Below, one piece after another: positions 27,414-39,759 of a stretch of DNA of 64,000 nt. Each line of letters begins with the position of its first letter. Position 1 is the stretch's first letter. The notes under the pieces are model-generated. The model did no database searches and was not told the DNA's origin. It saw only the letters and a list, made by a program, of their open reading frames with translations. Where the stretch lies: positions 37,108,931-37,172,930 of the forward strand of contig CM053326.1 of NCBI GenBank assembly GCA_028583605.1, read 5' to 3'. The DNA comes from Dastarcus helophoroides. Its lineage: Eukaryota > Arthropoda > Insecta > Coleoptera > Bothrideridae. The translations under genes were made by a program, and so were the position numbers.

Positions 27414-28976
27414 CTGCAACAAACGTTTTTATTAAATTTTCTTATAACCTTAAGCGAAGACAACCGATTTCAAATTAGACCTCAGTATCCAACAGACCAA
27501 ATAATAAAAGCAGTAGCCGTTTAAAAACAAAGCCTTATTTTATATGCAAGTAGGTAGATATTTTGTTATAAAATAAATACATGGGAAGGTATTTTTTAAT
27601 GGGCTCCAAAGGAGGGATCTTTTCTCGACCAGCAGACTTATTTATGGGTAAGAAGTGACTGTCACACTGTCAACCAAGTTTATGTGAGTCCCCTTCCGAT
27701 CGGAATGTACAGATAACCGCTTGATATCCTCAAAACTTATTGTTTTACGTTTTGTAAGCTTAGAAGGCTGGCTGCGAACGCCAACAAACAAAGAAATAAA
27801 TGCTGGTTTTACGGCCGTTTTTTCTTCCAAGAACTCCCTTATTAAATCAATAAAAATGTTTTCTCTAATTCACACGATCAAAGTGGCTGTTTTTAGATAT
27901 ATTATCGCACTGAGCGGGAACAGGTTTTTAATAAATTACTTCATTTCGTCCAATATTTCTGTGAAATTGCAATTAAAATGACAGTCTACGAGATGGATCC
28001 ACATGATTTTAGTTTAACATGAAATGTTTGATAAATTTCAGGAGATAGTTGTTCTCCGAAACTAAGATGAAATTCCATGTCATATGCGAGTAAAAATTTT
28101 TAATTTATTCTGTAAAAATGAGAAACTACATATTTGTTCTTTATAGCTACATAACGAAAAAAATGGTCCTTCAGGTACGATCTCGACTCCGCAAGTCAAA
28201 ATTAAATGTAACGACTTTTTTACTAAATAAAAAAATATAATTATATAAGTCAATAATATGTTATTTAGTACCACTTGCAATCTGTTTATCTCAGGTAACC
28301 AATAATTATCAACAAAAAAATGTTATTTGACTTATGCCAGATTTATTGCACATAAGACAATATGTTGTGGGCAACGAAGCTGGCATCAGCACATCCAACA
28401 GCTGTCTGTTATTGTTGTCATTGCTCGGTTATGCTTCAATCGGATATTAAAAAATGAGAATCCCTTTTTTCAAAGCATCGATAGATTTACTTTAACAAAA
28501 AATGTGCCAAGAAAAGAATTTGAAGTTGTTCCACAGACCACAGAGTCAACAAATGCTCGTGTAATCACATATTGCCACCAGAATGAAGGTTTACCCCAGT
28601 AATAAACGACTAGAGGAGGGTGAACTAAATTTGATTTCCACCACAGTTATCTCGGAAATGGTTAGAGATTCAAAAAAGCTTAAATGGGTAAAGTAGTGCA
28701 GAATTTAATGCCTAACAACATTCCGCTGACAAAACAATTTTAATTCGTTTCGATTTTATTTACCAAAAAAACTGAAAATCGCTATTTCTGATAATCACTT
28801 GTAACTGGATTCTTTGAAGTCCCATCGAAAAAAATTAAAAACCGTATTCAATAGTTTCTTAAGGCGTTTTCATTCGTATATGTTAATTTCTCTGAAATAT
28901 ACTGTTTTCGAAAGCATTCTGCCCACTGTATTATTTCTTAAGGACGCCATATTGAATTTTTACTATTTTTGAATTC
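27414..28976. other. Start of the large neurobeachin intron
   Basis: Upstream of the acceptor of exon 27413-27296. No further neurobeachin exon was found: the expected preceding residues (first half of the PH-BEACH domain) do not occur on the minus strand. Frames of 62-91 codons at 27642-28602 have no recognisable domain. Confidence 0.45.
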
Positions 28977-28980
28977 AGTA

Positions 28981-29277
28981 TATACAATGAAATCTCCCTT
29001 AACGGACACCTCCAATGAACGGACACCTCTATTAAGCGGACGGATGGTAAATGAAAAAAGATTTTTAATATTAAAAGGAACAGGAGGTTTAATTAATTTA
29101 GTAGTAGTCATAGTCAGGAATTGTATCATAGAAAATTCTATATAAGAGAACCTCTATTGACCAGACTCTCTGTTGGTCGGACGCGGACACGGTATTTTGG
29201 AAAAAACATACTGTTCTCCTTTAATCGGACACCACAAAACTATACGCAATGTTGCACTGACGGGAGATTTCACTCAA
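28981..29277. mobile_element. Pogo-like non-autonomous element with CGGACACC motifs
   Basis: One end reads TGAAATCTCCCTTAACGGAC with repeated ACGGACACCTC; the other end in reverse complement reads TGAAATCTCCCGTCAGTGC. Internal TCGGACACC and GGTCGGACGCGGACACG units recall pogo/Tigger-type termini. It is related to the element at 32786-33442. Confidence 0.5.
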
Positions 29278-29369
29278 ACATACCGAAAGGAATAGGCCAA
29301 TAGGCAAATTCGCCAAGGGATATCTTCAACGTAAATCAATTCTCCATGGAAGCTTCACTTGAAGAATGG

Positions 29370-32300
29370 AAAAGTGGTTACTAATTTTTATTTTAAAAGA
29401 AAACCGCAGGAATCAGAAAAATTTCTAATTTTGTAGCTAAATTTCGAGTTTTTTTCGAAACTTTCAATTTTAAGCAATCGAGTTGTTTTAGTAATTTCGA
29501 CTATTTTCTTAAAGTTCCAATTTGACATTTTAGGTTTTTAAATTTAAAAAGGGTTGTTTAAATTCGAATTTTAACTCGAAAAAGGAAAGTTACAATTAAA
29601 AATAAAAAATCTAAATTTCTAATCCAAATGAAAACTACGAAAAAAAAAAAATAATGTTATTTGAAAATTAACCAAATTTCCACTTTAATCGCGAAATTTT
29701 GATTTTTCAAAATTTGAGACCGAATATTAAGATGTTATTAAAATTCCGTATTTAAACAAAATTTTTAAACTCAGAAATATTTCCACTCCCAAGGTTTTCC
29801 TAGCTATCGGTGTCAAAATCCGAATTCTTTTTAATAAATTTTGGAATTCCCTCGAAAATTGAATTTTTGTTTTTAGTTTAAAATTTAAACTCAAAATTTT
29901 AAAATCTTTTATAAATTTTAGATTGAAATCGAAATTTAAAATATAAATATCAAATTTTGAATAAATAAATCCTAATTCCAAATGAAAAACTAGTTTTCAA
30001 AAAAGGTTTATTTATTTTAAAAAATTTCCAAAATTTGGAGTTTGTCCTTAATACTGGACTTTAACTCTAGAGAAGAATTTCGAAACTTCAGTTTTAGAAT
30101 CCAAAATTTTCGCTTCAGTTCATAAATTGATGATTTAATTAAAATCAAAATTTTCAGAGAACATATTTTATTATTGACTTTGAGGTAACATTTCAGTTTA
30201 AGGGCAGATATCTGAAGAACATTTTCGATTTTCGTTCCGGGAAAAAAATTATATCGGTTCAGTTCCAGTTTTCCTTCCGACAAAAATAACGGTTTTTTCC
30301 GGTTTTCGTTTCAGTTCGAGGTAACTCATTTTTTGCTTTCTAAAAATTTTTCGAATTAAAAATTGATTTTTGATCATAATTTAGAAAATCTGATGTCTTT
30401 TTTTCGTTAATATTACAACACGTAACTACTCTGAGCTTGCCTAAAACTGAAGGAAAATATTTTCTATTTTTCCAGTTTAAAAATTTCATGCAGAAACTCT
30501 GAATTTTGAGTTCAATTTGAATTCAAATTTCAAGAAAAACCTAAACTTTATGAAAAACCAAATCGGTATTTCGGGTTCAGATATTTCAAATTTAAGCTCG
30601 GAATTTTCATAAAAATCTTAAATTATATACCCTAGAGTTGAAAGCTTCTAGAATATACGAAGTTTGGCGATAAAATCGAAAATTTGAAACACTTTTTTCT
30701 TTCATAACTTTGACTTTGACTCGCTTTTTAAAATTGATTTTTACTGTTTCGACTTTTTTTCTAGAACTTTCAAATTAAAAAAATAAATGAAAATAAAAAG
30801 AACCAAAAATTATAAAAAAAAAGTTTTAAATTAATATTTTGCCGGACAGTCACAATTTCAAGAAAGAACTTCAAATTTATTTAAAAAAAGAGTTTTCAAA
30901 ATTTACACCCCATTTTAGAATTCTTGAATTTAAACCCGAATATTCGATTATTTTTCTGGAAATGTTACTGAAAACTTTAACATTTCTAGAAAAAGTAAAA
31001 TTTTTCAGCAAGTTTTGTTTAATGTACTTATCTTTTTTCAATATTATAACTTTTTTCTTTTGAAGTTTTATACTTAAACTTGTATGTACTTTTTATTATT
31101 ATTTTTTTCTAAAATTTCGACTTTAAACAAAATTTGGTATTTCTCTAGCAACCTCCTAACCGTTTTTATCGAGATGCTGACTTTTATTCTTTAATTATAG
31201 ACATTTTTTTAAAGTTATGTGTTGAGACTTGAATTATAAGAAATTGACAAATATAAGTTTCAGTTTGTTCTTCCTCAAAACTTAGACTCTTTCAAAAATG
31301 TTGTATTCTTTCTTGAAATTTGGATATTCTTTGGAAATTTTGAATTAATATTCAAAATAAAAAATAACATCCATTTTTTCCAGAGAACATATTTTATTGT
31401 AGACTTTAAGGTAAAAGTTTAAGGCCAGATATCTGAAGAACATTTTTTTGAAAACTCCGATAACTGTCCTTCAGCACTGTCTCTGGATTTAGATATTAAT
31501 CACAAATTTTCGACCTTAAAGCCACATTTAAGAAAATAATTAAAAATTTCAAGATTGAACTTGAAATTTGGAAAAAATGTGAAGATATATGAAAAAACAA
31601 TAGAAATTTTGTAGTTTTGATTGTTTTATAAAAATTTTGATTTGAAAATTCGAAGTTTTGAGGGAAAAACTGAAAATTCCAAATTAAACTTGTGCCAGTC
31701 TTTTCCCAACATTTTAGCCTTCTTTACACAATTTTTACTCGTTCCTCGAAATTTTTTATTTTAAAGTATACAACTTTATTTCTTAACGTTAAAATTGTTG
31801 AGTATTAATTTGAAATTTTGCCTTTTTTGTGGAAATTTCGAGTTTTCATCGAAATATAAACTTTGCATTTTCGAAATTTAGGGTATAAATCCGATTTTTT
31901 ATCAGAATATTTGGAGTTGAAATCGAAATTTTGAATTTGATATTAAAATTTGAAATTTGTTTCTTGGTAGTCCGACTTTAGTCCCAAAAATAACGACTTT
32001 ATTTTCTACATTTCATTTTTAAGCAAAAAAAGTAAAAATCCCCATTTTCCATTTAAAACTCTGAGAAAAGCTAAAATTTTTGAGAAATATCGACTTTTCT
32101 CTTAAAATTTTTGACTTTACGGTTGAATATCCGAATGCAGAATATTTTGGCTTCCATTTCGAAATTTTAACTTTACTTTCGACTTTAAACTTCGAACATC
32201 TGGAACAAGTTTTTTTAAAAAACATTCCAAAGCTTTTTTTCAACGTTTTCCCTAGAATTTAAGATTTGAATCTCGAATTTTTGAGTGGAAACTTTAAGAA

Positions 32301-32750
32301 AATGATTATAAAATCCAAGTGTAAACTTAAAATTATGAGAAAAATTTTAAGATTTGTAAAAAACTGTCATAAATTTAAATAATATTGGACCTTTTCTATA
32401 AATTGTGATTTTAAAAATCAAAATTTTAAGAAACGAAAATTGAAATCTTTAATTTTTACTTGTTTCAAACGTTTCCCAAAATTTTCGCTTTTTCTGTAAA
32501 TAAAAATTTTGACATTCTCCTGGAAGTTTTGAAATTAATTGCGACCTTTTGAAATTAATTGCTAAATTTTAAACTAGAAATTTCGACCTTCTTCTCAGTA
32601 TTTTGAATTTTATGTGGAATATAAATCAACCTCAATATTTTAAGATTGTTTCTTGAAGACTCGACTTTAAATCACGAAATTTGAAAACTGAAGTTAAAAA
32701 AAAAAAAGAAATTTCAAGTTCCAAGACATTTCTGTTGTCATATATCTGAA
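29370..32750. repeat. Long degenerate AAATTTCGAAATTT-core block, pyrimidine-rich
   Basis: Over 3 kb of irregular CGAAATTT/AAATTTCG words with T/C-rich spacers on the plus strand, interrupted by the inverted-duplicate segment 30227-31380. Many short frames arise here from composition alone. Confidence 0.6.
30154..31447. repeat. Segment flanked by about 70-bp direct repeats; inverted partner of 36430-37715
   Basis: Direct repeats at 30154-30226 and 31381-31447 (CAGAGAACATATTTTATT, then GACTT and CAGATATCTGAAGAACAT) flank an interior of about 1.15 kb. The interior is present in opposite orientation at 36430-37715 (for example AAATTTCATGCAGAAA, TCAAGAAAAACCTAAACTTT, ACGTAACTACTCTGA). The outer edge carries ATATCGGTTCAGTTCC and CGGTTTTTTCCGGTTTTCG, the subterminal motif of the hAT-like element. 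Confidence 0.6.
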
Positions 32751-32785
32751 GAAACTAAAATAATAAGTAAGCAAACAAATTGCGG

Positions 32786-33442
32786 TTACCATATCTCATG
32801 AACGGACACCTCCTATATGCGGACATATTTTGGCAGTCTCGAAGGTGTCCCAGTCTCGAAGTTGTCCGCTTAAGAGAGAGAGTTCACTTTATTTCTGATT
32901 AATTTGCTATATGACATGCCATACTTCAAATGTGGTAAAGTGGGTTAGATAAAGTAATTCTTTATTTTGAACCAAAAAAATTATAGGTCATGCAAGTACC
33001 ATAACTTTTTATAATAAAAATACAGCAGCTAACTACGTAACAACAATTATTGAAAAACTAAGAGAAGAAGAAAAGAAAACTAAGATCGTACCAAACCGTG
33101 TAATAATGGAATTATTAGTAGTATAATCATAATGTGCAAGGACCCCTTTAAATGACGTAATTCTATGAAAACGTGAAGATGTTCTAAAAATGTTGTTAGG
33201 GAGAAACTTGTCCGCGGCTGTGCGTTATAGTAATTTATTATTTTTAAACAAAAAAATATATATTAAGAGGCGATGTAAGTGCCCTAATTTTTAACGCTAC
33301 ATTTCAGGATAAACTATATCAAATAATGTTCACTGTTGGAAAGCTAAAAACAAATACAGTGAACCGGACACCTCACGCGGACACCTCCGGGACTGTCAAA
33401 ATGTATCCGCCTAATGGGATGTCCGTTCATGAGAAATTGTAA
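32786..33442. mobile_element. Pogo-like element with about 80-bp terminal inverted repeats
   Basis: The left end (TCTCATGAACGGACACCTCC, GGCAGTCTCGAAGGTGTCC) and the reverse complement of the right end (TCTCATGAACGGACATCCC, GACAGTCCCGGAGGTGTCCG) are inverted repeats of roughly 80 bases around a 470-bp middle. The middle has a short lysine-rich frame but no recognisable transposase. The CGGACACC motif is shared with 28981-29277. Confidence 0.6.
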
Positions 33443-33898
33443 TCAGATTTTGTATAATTAATAATTATTACTTCTTTTTCAAAACCATCAGAAGTGTTTA
33501 TGATTTTGGCTTATATGTAATCAACAAAAACCAAATTATTATCAACTTTGAATATTAAGTTAGTATTGATATTATTTTTCCAAATCATTGCTACCAATGC
33601 GTATTGATTCAGAGGTTTTTCATATTGCTGAAAAATCATTGGAGTCTAAGGATACAATTTACAACACTAAAATATTTATTATTATTATTGGTATCCTTTG
33701 AATGCTATCAAAAAAGTTTCACTTTTGTTAATACACACACATTCTTAATCAAAATTATAACATATAACGCTTTAAAATTTTTAATAATCTTTGAATCAAA
33801 AATTTAAATGAAATTTTGGAAAAATAGAGGAATTTTGAGAAAAGTCTTTCTGGAGAAATAGCCCTAATTTTAATTAGAAATTTCCATAAAGATAAGAC
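33443..33898. other. Intron DNA without recognised features
   Basis: AT-rich sequence between two transposon relics; nothing recognised. Confidence 0.4.
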
Positions 33899-34599
33899 CA
33901 GAGGCTTTGAACCGGAACTGAATCGAAAACCGAAAAAAACCCGTTATTTTCGCCGGAACGAAACCGAAAAAAATATGGGTTTATTTCGGTTCATCGAATT
34001 TATATACTTCAAATAGTTTTTGCTTTATACTTAAGATTGGAATTTTTTTTTGAAATTTCAATATTTTTTTCAAAATTTTGCACAGTTTCATACAACTTTC
34101 ATCTCATCTTCATCTCTCATTTCTGATTAGATTAGATTAAAACTCACAGTTTCTACATTTTCTAACAAATATTGACCTTATTCTCAAAATTTCAACCCAA
34201 ATTAAAATTTTAAGTTTTAACTTGAATCTTTTTTGAAGATTTTTGACTTTTTCTTGAAATTTGGACTTTTAACTGGTAATTACTCGAAATTTCTCCTAAA
34301 ATTTCGAGTTTAAAATAAAAAAAATCCTCTGTTGTATTTTTGGAATGAAGTAGCTTTTCATTCAAGCTAGCGAAACTCGCTTTTCCTTACAATTATTTTT
34401 GAAAATTCGAGTTTTTTTTGGAAACTTTAAAAAAAAAACCAAATTTACTTCTTTATTCAAATTTCAATTTTTTCCCGTAATTTAGTATCTTTATCTTCTG
34501 AATTTATTAGTCAAATTTTCGATTTTTCATGGATTTTTTTTCTCGAAATTCTACTTTGGTTTTATTTAGTATTCTAATTTGACGTGCACTTCAGACATA

Positions 34600-35658
34600 T
34601 TTAGTTGTATTACTTTCGAAAAGGCAAGAACGCATTGCAAGCACAAAAGAAGTTATGTGCCGTATATGAAAATGAAGCCTAGAAAGAAAGGCAGTGTCGA
34701 AATCGGTTTGCCAGATTTCGTTTTGGTGATTTTTCACTGAAAAATGCTCAACGATCTGGCCGTCCAGTCGTAGTCGATGAAACCCATATCAAGGCCATTA
34801 TCGATTCAGATTGTCATAGCACAACACGTGATATTGCAGAGAAGCTCAATGTATCGCATACATGCATTGAAAAACAATTAAAAATGCTTGGTTATGTCAA
34901 GAAACTCAATTTATGGATCCCTCACCAGCTTAAGGAAATTCATTTGAAGCAACACATTAGCATCTGCGATTCGCTTCTGAAACGCAACGAAATTGATCCA
35001 TATCTGAAAAGCCTAATTATTGGCGACGAAAAGTGGATAGTTTATAACAACGTTAATGGGAAGAGATCGTGGGTGATGCAAGATGAACCAGCCCAAACGA
35101 CATTAAAAGCAGAGATTTACCAAAAAAAAGATTATGATGTCAGTCTGGTGGGATTATAAAGGAATTTTGTACTTTGAACTTATGCCACAAAACCAAACGA
35201 TTAATTCAAACGTGTATGTTCAACAACTCGCCAAACTGAACGCTGCAATTCAAGAAAAGCGGCCGGTATTGTCAAATCGTAAGGGTGTTGTTTTCCTCCA
35301 TGATAACGCAAAGCCCCACACGTCTTTGGTACTCGCCAAAAATTATTGGAACTGGGTTGGGATGTTTTGTCACATCCACCCTGATCTTGTGCCTTCAGAT
35401 TACCATTTGTTTCGTTTCATGCAGAACTCCTTAAATGGTAAAATTTTTAATAACGCTGATGATGTCAGATCACATTTACTTTAGTCTTTTGATAGCAAAG
35501 ATCAGAAATTTTACGAACGTGGAATTTTTACACTACCAGAACGATGGCAAAAGTTCATCGATAAGAACGGACAATATTGAATAAAGTTATATTTTTAAAC
35601 AAAAATTTTGAATTTTCCTTCCTATTTGAAAGCGGCAATCGCTTAGTTGCCAACCCAA
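34600..35658 (+). mobile_element. Mariner (cecropia-like) transposon relic
   Basis: Transposase relic: N-terminal part (KNALQAQKKLCAVYENEA then a stop), SGRPVVVDETHIKAIIDSD, RDIAEKLNVSHTCIEKQLK, GYVKKLNLWIPHQLKEIHL, the first catalytic block IIGDEKWIVYNNVNG, then after a one-base shift VWWDYKGILYFELMPQN, HDNAKPHTSL and PSDYHLF. The second and third catalytic Asp are 31 residues apart instead of 34, so three codons are lost. The right end TTAGTTGCCAACCCAA is a mariner terminus followed by a TA. The left terminus is missing. Confidence 0.9.
34884..35578 (+). pseudogene. Mariner transposase pseudogene, C-terminal two thirds
   Basis: Two overlapping frames (91 codons, then 116 codons in the next frame, overlapping near 35134-35159) together cover the catalytic domain. 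The second frame stops at 35482, after which the C-terminus continues as FYERGIFTLPERWQKFIDKN. A frameshift, a late stop and a 3-codon deletion make it inactive. Confidence 0.85.
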
Positions 35659-36429
35659 TAGTATTATAATTTTTATTCGAAATCCCAAATTTAAATTCCT
35701 GCTGCCGGCTTTCCAAATCTTCCAAAAATTCCAAAATATGATTTTTTCTTAACATTTTCGTTAAAATCTCGCAGTTTCAAATTTAACCTAGAAATTTTTA
35801 AATTTCAAGTCAAAATTTCAGCAAAAATTTAAAGTCGGGATCTTGGCATTGGGGTCGAAATTTTTACAGTAATCTTGAAATGGTGACATGTTAAAAAAAT
35901 GTATAATTTAAACTTGCAATGATTTTGTTTACGTTAAAATAGTAATAAACTCTGAAAACTTTGATTTTTTTCTCAAGATTTCGACTTTAGTCTCAAAACT
36001 GCTGTTTGTTTAGAATTTTATAAGTCATTATTGTGTGTTCTCTTAAATATTAGGTAACTGCTTTCGCTAAACTTCTGGTATAAACTCGAAAGTTCGGCCC
36101 TTTGCTCCTTGAAGTTTTGTGTTAAAAATCCGTTCAAAAAATGTTAAATTTATTCACAAACATTTTAGCTACAGAGAATTATTTCCAAAATTTCGTCTTT
36201 AAAATTGAAATTCGCGTTTAGTGTTTTTCGAAAATTTGTCGTTGATCTTAAAATTTCTGTTTTTTCATAGAATACATTTTCTAGTTTCTAGTTTACAAAT
36301 AATTGAAATTGCACTTTTTGTGGAATCTTTTTTATTCTTCAAATTTACATTTTCATTAAAAATTTCAAATTTTTGCTTAAAATGTTAGCTGAATTTCAAA
36401 CGCAAAAGTGCCAATTTGAATTTATTTTA

Positions 36430-37715
36430 TGTTATTTTTTATTTTGAATATTAATTCAAAATCTCGAAAGAATATCCAAATTTCAAGAAAAAATACAACA
36501 TTTTAAAAAGAGTCTCAGTTTTGAGGAAGAACAAACTGAATTTATGATGACAAACAATTTTCCAAAATTAATCTCAAAGTTTCGAGTTCTGAAAATTTCG
36601 AGCTTTCGAGCTAAAAGTCGAATATTCGAAAATTTCAAACTTAAACTTATATTTGTCAATTTCTTATAGTCCAAGTCTCAACTTATAATTTTTAGAAAAA
36701 TGTCTATAATTAAAGAATAAAAGTCAGCATCTCGATAAAAACGGTTAGGAGGTTGCTAGAGAAATACTAAATTTTGTTTAAAGTCGAAATTTTAGAAAAA
36801 AATAATAATAAAAAGTACATATAAGTTTAAAACTTCAAAAGAAAAAAGTTAAAAAAAATATCGAAAAAAGGTAAAGGCATTGAAAAAACCTTCTAAAAAA
36901 TTTAACTTTTTGTAGAAATTTTGAAGTTTTCACCAACATTTCCAAAAAAATAATCGAATATTTGGGTTTAAAGCCAAGAATTCTAAAGTTCTTTCTTGAA
37001 ATTGTGACTGACCCGTAAAATAATAATTTAAAACTTTTTATTTTATAATTTTTGGTCTTTTTTAATTTCATTTAATTTTTTAATTTGGAAGTTCTAGAAA
37101 ACCATTTATTTTTTTAATTTGGAAGTTCTAGAAAACAAAGTCGAAACATCAAAAAACAATTTTACTGGAAAAAGCGGATCAGTCAAAATTTTGATAAAGC
37201 CAAAATTATGAAAGAAAAAAGTCTCTCAAATTTTCGATTTTATAGCCAAAGTTCGTATATTCTAGTAGTTTTCCACTGTAGGGTATATAATTTTAGGTTT
37301 TTATGAAAATTACGAGTTTAAATTTGAAATATCTAAACCCGAACCTCCGATTTAGTTTTTTATAAAGTTTAGGTTTTTCTTGAAATTTGAACTCAAATTG
37401 AACCCAAAATTAAGGTTTTCTGCATGAAATTTTTAAACTTTAATAATAAAAAATATTTTTCTTTAGTTTTAGGCAAGGTCAGAGTAGTTACGTAGTTGTA
37501 ATATTAACGAAAAAAAGACATCAGATTTTCTAAATTATGTCCCAAAAATCAATTTTTAATTCGAAAAACTTGAAAATCAAAAAATGAGTCTCCCGGAACT
37601 GAACCGAAAACCGAGAACCGGAAAAACCGTTAATTTTGTCGCAAGGAAAACCGGAATTGAACCGATATAATTTTATTGCCTGAACGAAAACCGAAAACCA
37701 GAACGAAAAAAATAG
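36430..37715. repeat. Inverted duplicate of 30227-31380
   Basis: Reverse complement of the 30.2-31.4 kb segment with scattered differences and small indels. It forms the right terminal part of the hAT-like element and places about 1.2-kb inverted arms about 5 kb apart. Confidence 0.6.
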
Positions 37716-37738
37716 CGGTTCGAAGCTCTGCAGAAGAC

Positions 37739-39089
37739 ATTGAATTTTGGGGTAGGGTCGGGTCGGGTTTAAAGGTCCAATTTGATTATTAAGAATTATA
37801 CTGAGATAACGGAATCATCTAATTAAAACAAATACTGCAACAATAATTTTAAAAAAAGATCGCAAATTCAAGGTTCCAAGTTTCAGTAATATTCATAGAG
37901 TTATTTGTTTTTTTCATTGTAACTAGACGATTAATTAAAGCATGACATAAACAAACTAGGAAGTAATTGTTTACGGTGGCATTTGTTAGAGTTATCAGTA
38001 TTTTTATCCCGACAATTACATTTATACAGGTATAGCGCATGCTTTGTTCCATGGTAGAGCGCGATTCGCAGTTGGTATGGATCGATACAATCCACGATCT
38101 GTTTAGCTTTTCGCGGCTCCTCCTCCAGAATTGTTTAACAACCAACGGCCATCTTGGCGGCTTTCGATATATTACATCTATTTCTGTAAATACATCTTTC
38201 ACTATGAAAAACGATAAAGGTAATTTTGGCGTTTCGTCGTATTTTAACGCACTTTTTAACCCCTTGAACTCACCGTGTCGTAACTTTAAATTGTATAAAG
38301 TTATGGCTGAAGTCGAACATATCAAGGGAACGCTCGGAATGTGTAAGAGCTTTTGTAAAAGCTGCTCGTTGCTAAATGCGTCTGTTTATAATTTTATGAG
38401 TACGTATGAATCAAAATGAAAATACTTGACAGAGAAAATATAAACTGCACCAGAACGAGTTATTTTATCAGATTTAGTAACACAATATTTGCAAAACATT
38501 TTTACTTAGATTGCATATAACACAGATTTTCTTTGAACATTGATGTAACAAAATCACTTTTGTTTTGTTATTTAATTCAAAAGTGTTCTTTAAAAAGAAA
38601 ATTGTTATATTCTATTGCAAATTGTTCACGAAGGAATTTAATTTATTTTATTTTGCCAAGGATCTTTGGTTATAGTATTCAGACAGTGTTCCCATCTAGT
38701 CTCCTATTGCGATTTTTTCTCAGGTTTAGGTATGTTCCTTACTTGACCAAAATAAACAGAGAAATAAACAAACACAACCTTAAAAAATTGTTTTACTGGT
38801 AATTTCACAATGGAAGAAAAACCTTTTATTATTAAATCCTACTCTGGAAATCCCAAATTGGAATCGCCTAAAACAGCAGTAGCGAATGGATCCCGCACTT
38901 GCTTGTATTGCATAAATTTTTATGTCAATTTGGCGTGTGCGGATCAAGTAAGGAATGTACGTGAAAATGCCAAAAAATGGCATCAGTACAATAGATGGGA
39001 ATACTTTTGTACACTTAATTAAGAAGTCTACATCAAAGAATAAAACTGATGTAATTGGCCACACAGCAGCTTAAAAACGAATTACAATC
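37739..39089. other. Unexplained intron island with balanced composition
   Basis: Around 37850-38420 both strands carry long frames (158 codons minus, 126 codons plus), and GC is higher (AACGGCCATCTTGGCGGCTT, TTCGCGGCTCCTCCTCC). Neither frame has a recognisable domain or flanking splice sites that join neurobeachin. 38540-39060 is similar. It could be regulatory DNA, an unknown nested gene or an old unrecognised element. Confidence 0.3.
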
Positions 39090-39665
39090 TGTCATTCCAA
39101 ACAACAGCGATTGACGACTGACAACACAATAAAAACATATAACAAGCAATCAGCCAAGCTGTGGCAATGAATGACAAACGAAGGTGTTGTATGACACAAA
39201 GGGAAGGTATGGTATTGTTGATCTGTCCACACTCTGCATTCATTTAGCGTCGATCCCCCTTCAGCAGAGCAGTCAAGATGCCCCTCTTGAACAAATTACT
39301 TTGCTCTTACAAAAGGGCATGGTCTCTGGAGTATATTCAGCATCCCTCGCAGGAAAACACGCACAGTATTAAAAACAAGCAATCCCAACTTATTAGCGTC
39401 ACTGTTTTTGCTGAATAGAATCACAGCAATAACATGATGTTGAGCTTTATTCTTTAGATAAAGAAAACCCACATTTAAAACCGAAAGACGAGTCGCTTTT
39501 ATCCTCCGAAAATTGAAATAGGAATTTTGTCCTCGAGAAAGATTAAAAAACACAACAAAGGTTGCTCTAGTGCTTTTCGATAGCCACACTAATCATCTTC
39601 AGAGAGATCCTGAAGATAATTTTTGAAGATAACTAAGGACCAGTCCGTTCCACTAAAATTATGAT
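39090..39665. repeat. Dispersed repeat families C and B, adjacent copies
   Basis: 39100-39245 (AACAGCGATTGACGACTGAC, CCAAGCTGTGGCAATGAATG) recurs inverted at 44465-44612. 39480-39665 (AAGATTAAAAAACACAACAA, AAGGTTGCTCTA, and AACTAAGGACCAGTCCGTTC at the end) recurs near 49.65 and 52.85 kb. Together they may be one element; no coding domain is recognised. Confidence 0.6.
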
Positions 39666-39759
39666 ATCCTCCGAACTTCCGATGTATAGAGTAGGGCGCT
39701 TGCACCTCCTGGCCCATGCAGCTAATGAAAATTTATAATCGATTAAAAAAACTTTCCAT

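Larger units (their letters stand above)
33899..37730. mobile_element. Probable hAT-like element containing a mariner insertion
   Basis: The left end begins CAGAGGCTTTGAACCGGAAC; the right end in reverse complement begins CAGAGCTTCGAACCG, matching the CAG-start of hAT ends. Both ends continue with multiple AACCGAAAACCG-type subterminal motifs. The eight bases outside are GATAAGAC on the left and CAGAAGAC on the right (6 of 8 identical), consistent with a decayed 8-bp target duplication. No hAT transposase frame was seen; the interior is degenerate repeat plus the mariner copy. Confidence 0.45.

Noticed and set aside
28327..28602. 91-codon plus-strand frame
   Set aside because: No domain, no splice context, no repeat-family match; kept only as unexplained intron DNA.
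38780..39064. 94-codon minus-strand frame as a receptor or neurobeachin exon
   Set aside because: Hydrophobic but without family motif, and no splice boundary in a phase that joins known exons.
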